Assembly: GCF_011299615.1 (NCBI RefSeq)
Contig: NZ_CP049861.1
Span: forward strand, 682,001 to 746,000
Direction of reading: 5' to 3'
DNA from: Erysipelothrix sp. HDW6C
GTDB lineage: Bacteria > Bacillota_I > Bacilli_A > Erysipelotrichales > Erysipelotrichaceae
DNA: 64,000 nucleotides
The position numbers were made by a program, and so were the translations under genes. The notes beneath the pieces were generated by a model. It made no database searches and was not told where the DNA came from. It saw nothing but the letters and a program-made list of their open reading frames with translations. Below are positions 62,487 to 64,000 of the stretch, one piece after another. Every line of letters begins with the position of its first letter. The stretch's first letter is position 1.

Positions 62487-63974
62487 ATGAAAAACAATAA
62501 AAAGAGAACAGGAGTACTAGTAGGTTTACTTGCAGGAGCACTCTTAGTAACAGGAACGCTTGCGTGGCAAGATGTGAGTCAACACAAAACGAATAAGTTT
62601 ACAACAACATCAGTAGAACATAACGTGACACTGGTAGAGACATTTGAAGAAGTATCGAATTGGCGTAAAGGTGAAGCGAAAGTCAACCAAATCTCAGTTC
62701 GTAATGGACAAGATACAGATGATATTGCTTCATATATTTATGAAGATGCTTATGTCCGTGTGCAATTAAAAGAGTTCATGGAGATTAAGAACAAATCATA
62801 TACTTATAGTGAAAAACGCTACATGGTCGATGAAAAAGGGAACTTCAAACGATTCGCGACATTGGAGTTAGCGCAAGAATTCATGGCAACTCTGGGTGAA
62901 GAAGCACCGGTAGATGGTCGTATCGAAGAAGTCACTGGACTCTTTGACAAAGATGAAGAAGGAAACGTAAAAGGATTCTTCTATATCGCAACTCAACAAG
63001 CGGATAAGAATGGTCAATACGGTAAGTTTATCGTCATGACAGAAGTACTGGGTGAAGGGGATGTCTTGGTTGAAGGAAGCATTAACCAAAATCACTCATC
63101 TGATGACCAACACAACAATGCAATTGTTGATGAAGAAACAGGTTCAATCGACTACAACGTTGATGAAGACCAATACACAACACACCTTTGGGGTGCTGGT
63201 GACAATATGTCTGCCGATGGCAACCCATTTACACAATATGTAAAATGGACATTTGGAACAGATGTTATCACAATGGCTGAATGGGATGGACAACCCACCG
63301 CACAGTGGATTGTCGACACAGATTCAACAGAAGGGTATGCATACTGGGGTGAAAAACTTGTTCACGGAACCGATGCAACTGCAACACCAAAATCAATCAC
63401 AAACAATATCTTAGAAAAAGTAACGTTAATTGAGCAGCCTTATGGAGCGGCAGAATATTATATTCACGTAAATATGGATGCCGTTAACTTAAAAGATGTG
63501 TCTTTATGGGCAGATGCACCAGCGAAGTTCACGAATGCGATATCAGGAAAAGATCCAATATCAATGGCGTACAAAGAATTAGCTGAAACAATTGCTACAA
63601 CTAAAACTTTGGATTTCAAAGTAATACCAGCTGATGCATCTTCAACACTTGTTACTGCAATTGCGTCAGCTCAATCGGTACATGATACTGATAATGCAAC
63701 GTTAGCTGTACTCAAAGAAGCTACTAAGGAACTTCAGTTAGCCGTAGAAGCATACAATACTAACGAACTCGTTGTAGCGAAACGTCAACTGCTTCAATTA
63801 CTGAATGAAGCAGAAGAAATTGATACAAATGGAAAATCAGAAGAATTAATAACAGCACTTTCAATTGCACATGATAATGGAGAGATGTGTTTTAATGATG
63901 GTGCAGCAGAAGTTGCACATGTTACAGAAGCAATTACAGATTTAACTGATGCACTTGCAGCGATCAAATCATAG
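62487..63974 (+). CDS. SipW-class exported protein, type A (fourth of four)
   Basis: This 495-residue paralogue has the same alternate signal and head. It is close in protein sequence to genes two and three but has many synonymous codon changes. Its C-terminus matches the first gene: GKDPISMAYK, two FIVAR-like units and the GEMCF motif with a lone cysteine. The window ends 26 bases after its stop, so the cluster may continue. No signal peptidase gene is visible yet. Confidence 0.85.
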   Translation: MKNNKKRTGVLVGLLAGALLVTGTLAWQDVSQHKTNKFTTTSVEHNVTLVETFEEVSNWRKGEAKVNQISVRNGQDTDDIASYIYEDAYVRVQLKEFMEIKNKSYTYSEKRYMVDEKGNFKRFATLELAQEFMATLGEEAPVDGRIEEVTGLFDKDEEGNVKGFFYIATQQADKNGQYGKFIVMTEVLGEGDVLVEGSINQNHSSDDQHNNAIVDEETGSIDYNVDEDQYTTHLWGAGDNMSADGNPFTQYVKWTFGTDVITMAEWDGQPTAQWIVDTDSTEGYAYWGEKLVHGTDATATPKSITNNILEKVTLIEQPYGAAEYYIHVNMDAVNLKDVSLWADAPAKFTNAISGKDPISMAYKELAETIATTKTLDFKVIPADASSTLVTAIASAQSVHDTDNATLAVLKEATKELQLAVEAYNTNELVVAKRQLLQLLNEAEEIDTNGKSEELITALSIAHDNGEMCFNDGAAEVAHVTEAITDLTDALAAIKS

Positions 63975-64000
63975 AACAACTTTGATTTAGTCAAAATTGA

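Overview
The window is a low-GC Gram-positive (Bacillota) chromosome segment with dense housekeeping operons. The gene set includes cdaA-cdaR-glmM, secG-rnr-smpB, queA, nrdDG, msrA, many two-component systems and heterodimeric ABC exporters. Together with a tandem family of SipW-class exported proteins, this looks most like the Erysipelotrichia, possibly Erysipelothrix. That placement is an inference from gene content, not from a marker gene. No rRNA, tRNA, CRISPR array, prophage or insertion sequence was recognised.

Layout. 1-4.3 kb (minus strand): an antimicrobial-peptide-type module of response regulator, intramembrane-sensing kinase, ABC ATPase and a permease cut by the window edge. The kinase has a G-run frameshift at its extreme C-terminus. 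4.3-10.7 kb: UV endonuclease, queA, two small membrane proteins, a degenerate SGNH protein coupled to a SpoU-type methylase, and glutamine-dependent nadE. 10.8-14.9 kb: a heterodimeric ABC exporter with a candidate operator. 15-20.1 kb: a regulator/membrane-protein pair sharing a domain, a HAD phosphatase, a NifU-like protein, a DUF212 protein, an in-frame S1-domain/phosphoglucose isomerase fusion with an internal start site, a hairpin-rich noncoding stretch, and msrA. 20.4-32.4 kb: tyrosine phosphatase, lipoprotein phosphoesterase, a 1439-residue surface protein made of about 14 helical modules, nrdG/nrdD, small regulators, and a 53-residue gene. 32.6-42.3 kb: DUF1361 protein, secG-rnr-smpB, lemA/DUF2207, and a second heterodimeric ABC exporter. 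42.4-49.7 kb: a probable long operon cdaA-cdaR-glmM-regulator-kinase-NYN/LOTUS protein-maf, linking c-di-AMP and cell-wall precursor synthesis to a two-component system. 49.8-56.4 kb: acetyltransferase-like, regulator, two-component, sugar acetyltransferase, aldo/keto reductase and an intact SGNH hydrolase. 56.4-64 kb: a long leader and four tandem, co-oriented paralogues with TasA/SipW-class signal peptides.

The most interesting objects are the four-gene SipW-class exported-protein cluster, with A-B-B-A domain layout and signs of gene conversion, and the S1-Pgi fusion. Also notable are the modular surface protein lacking a canonical LPXTG motif, matched cytoplasmic extensions on CdaA and CdaR, a pseudoenzyme-like SGNH protein, and several small regulatory structures. 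The matching sipW-type signal peptidase is not in the window and would be expected nearby downstream.
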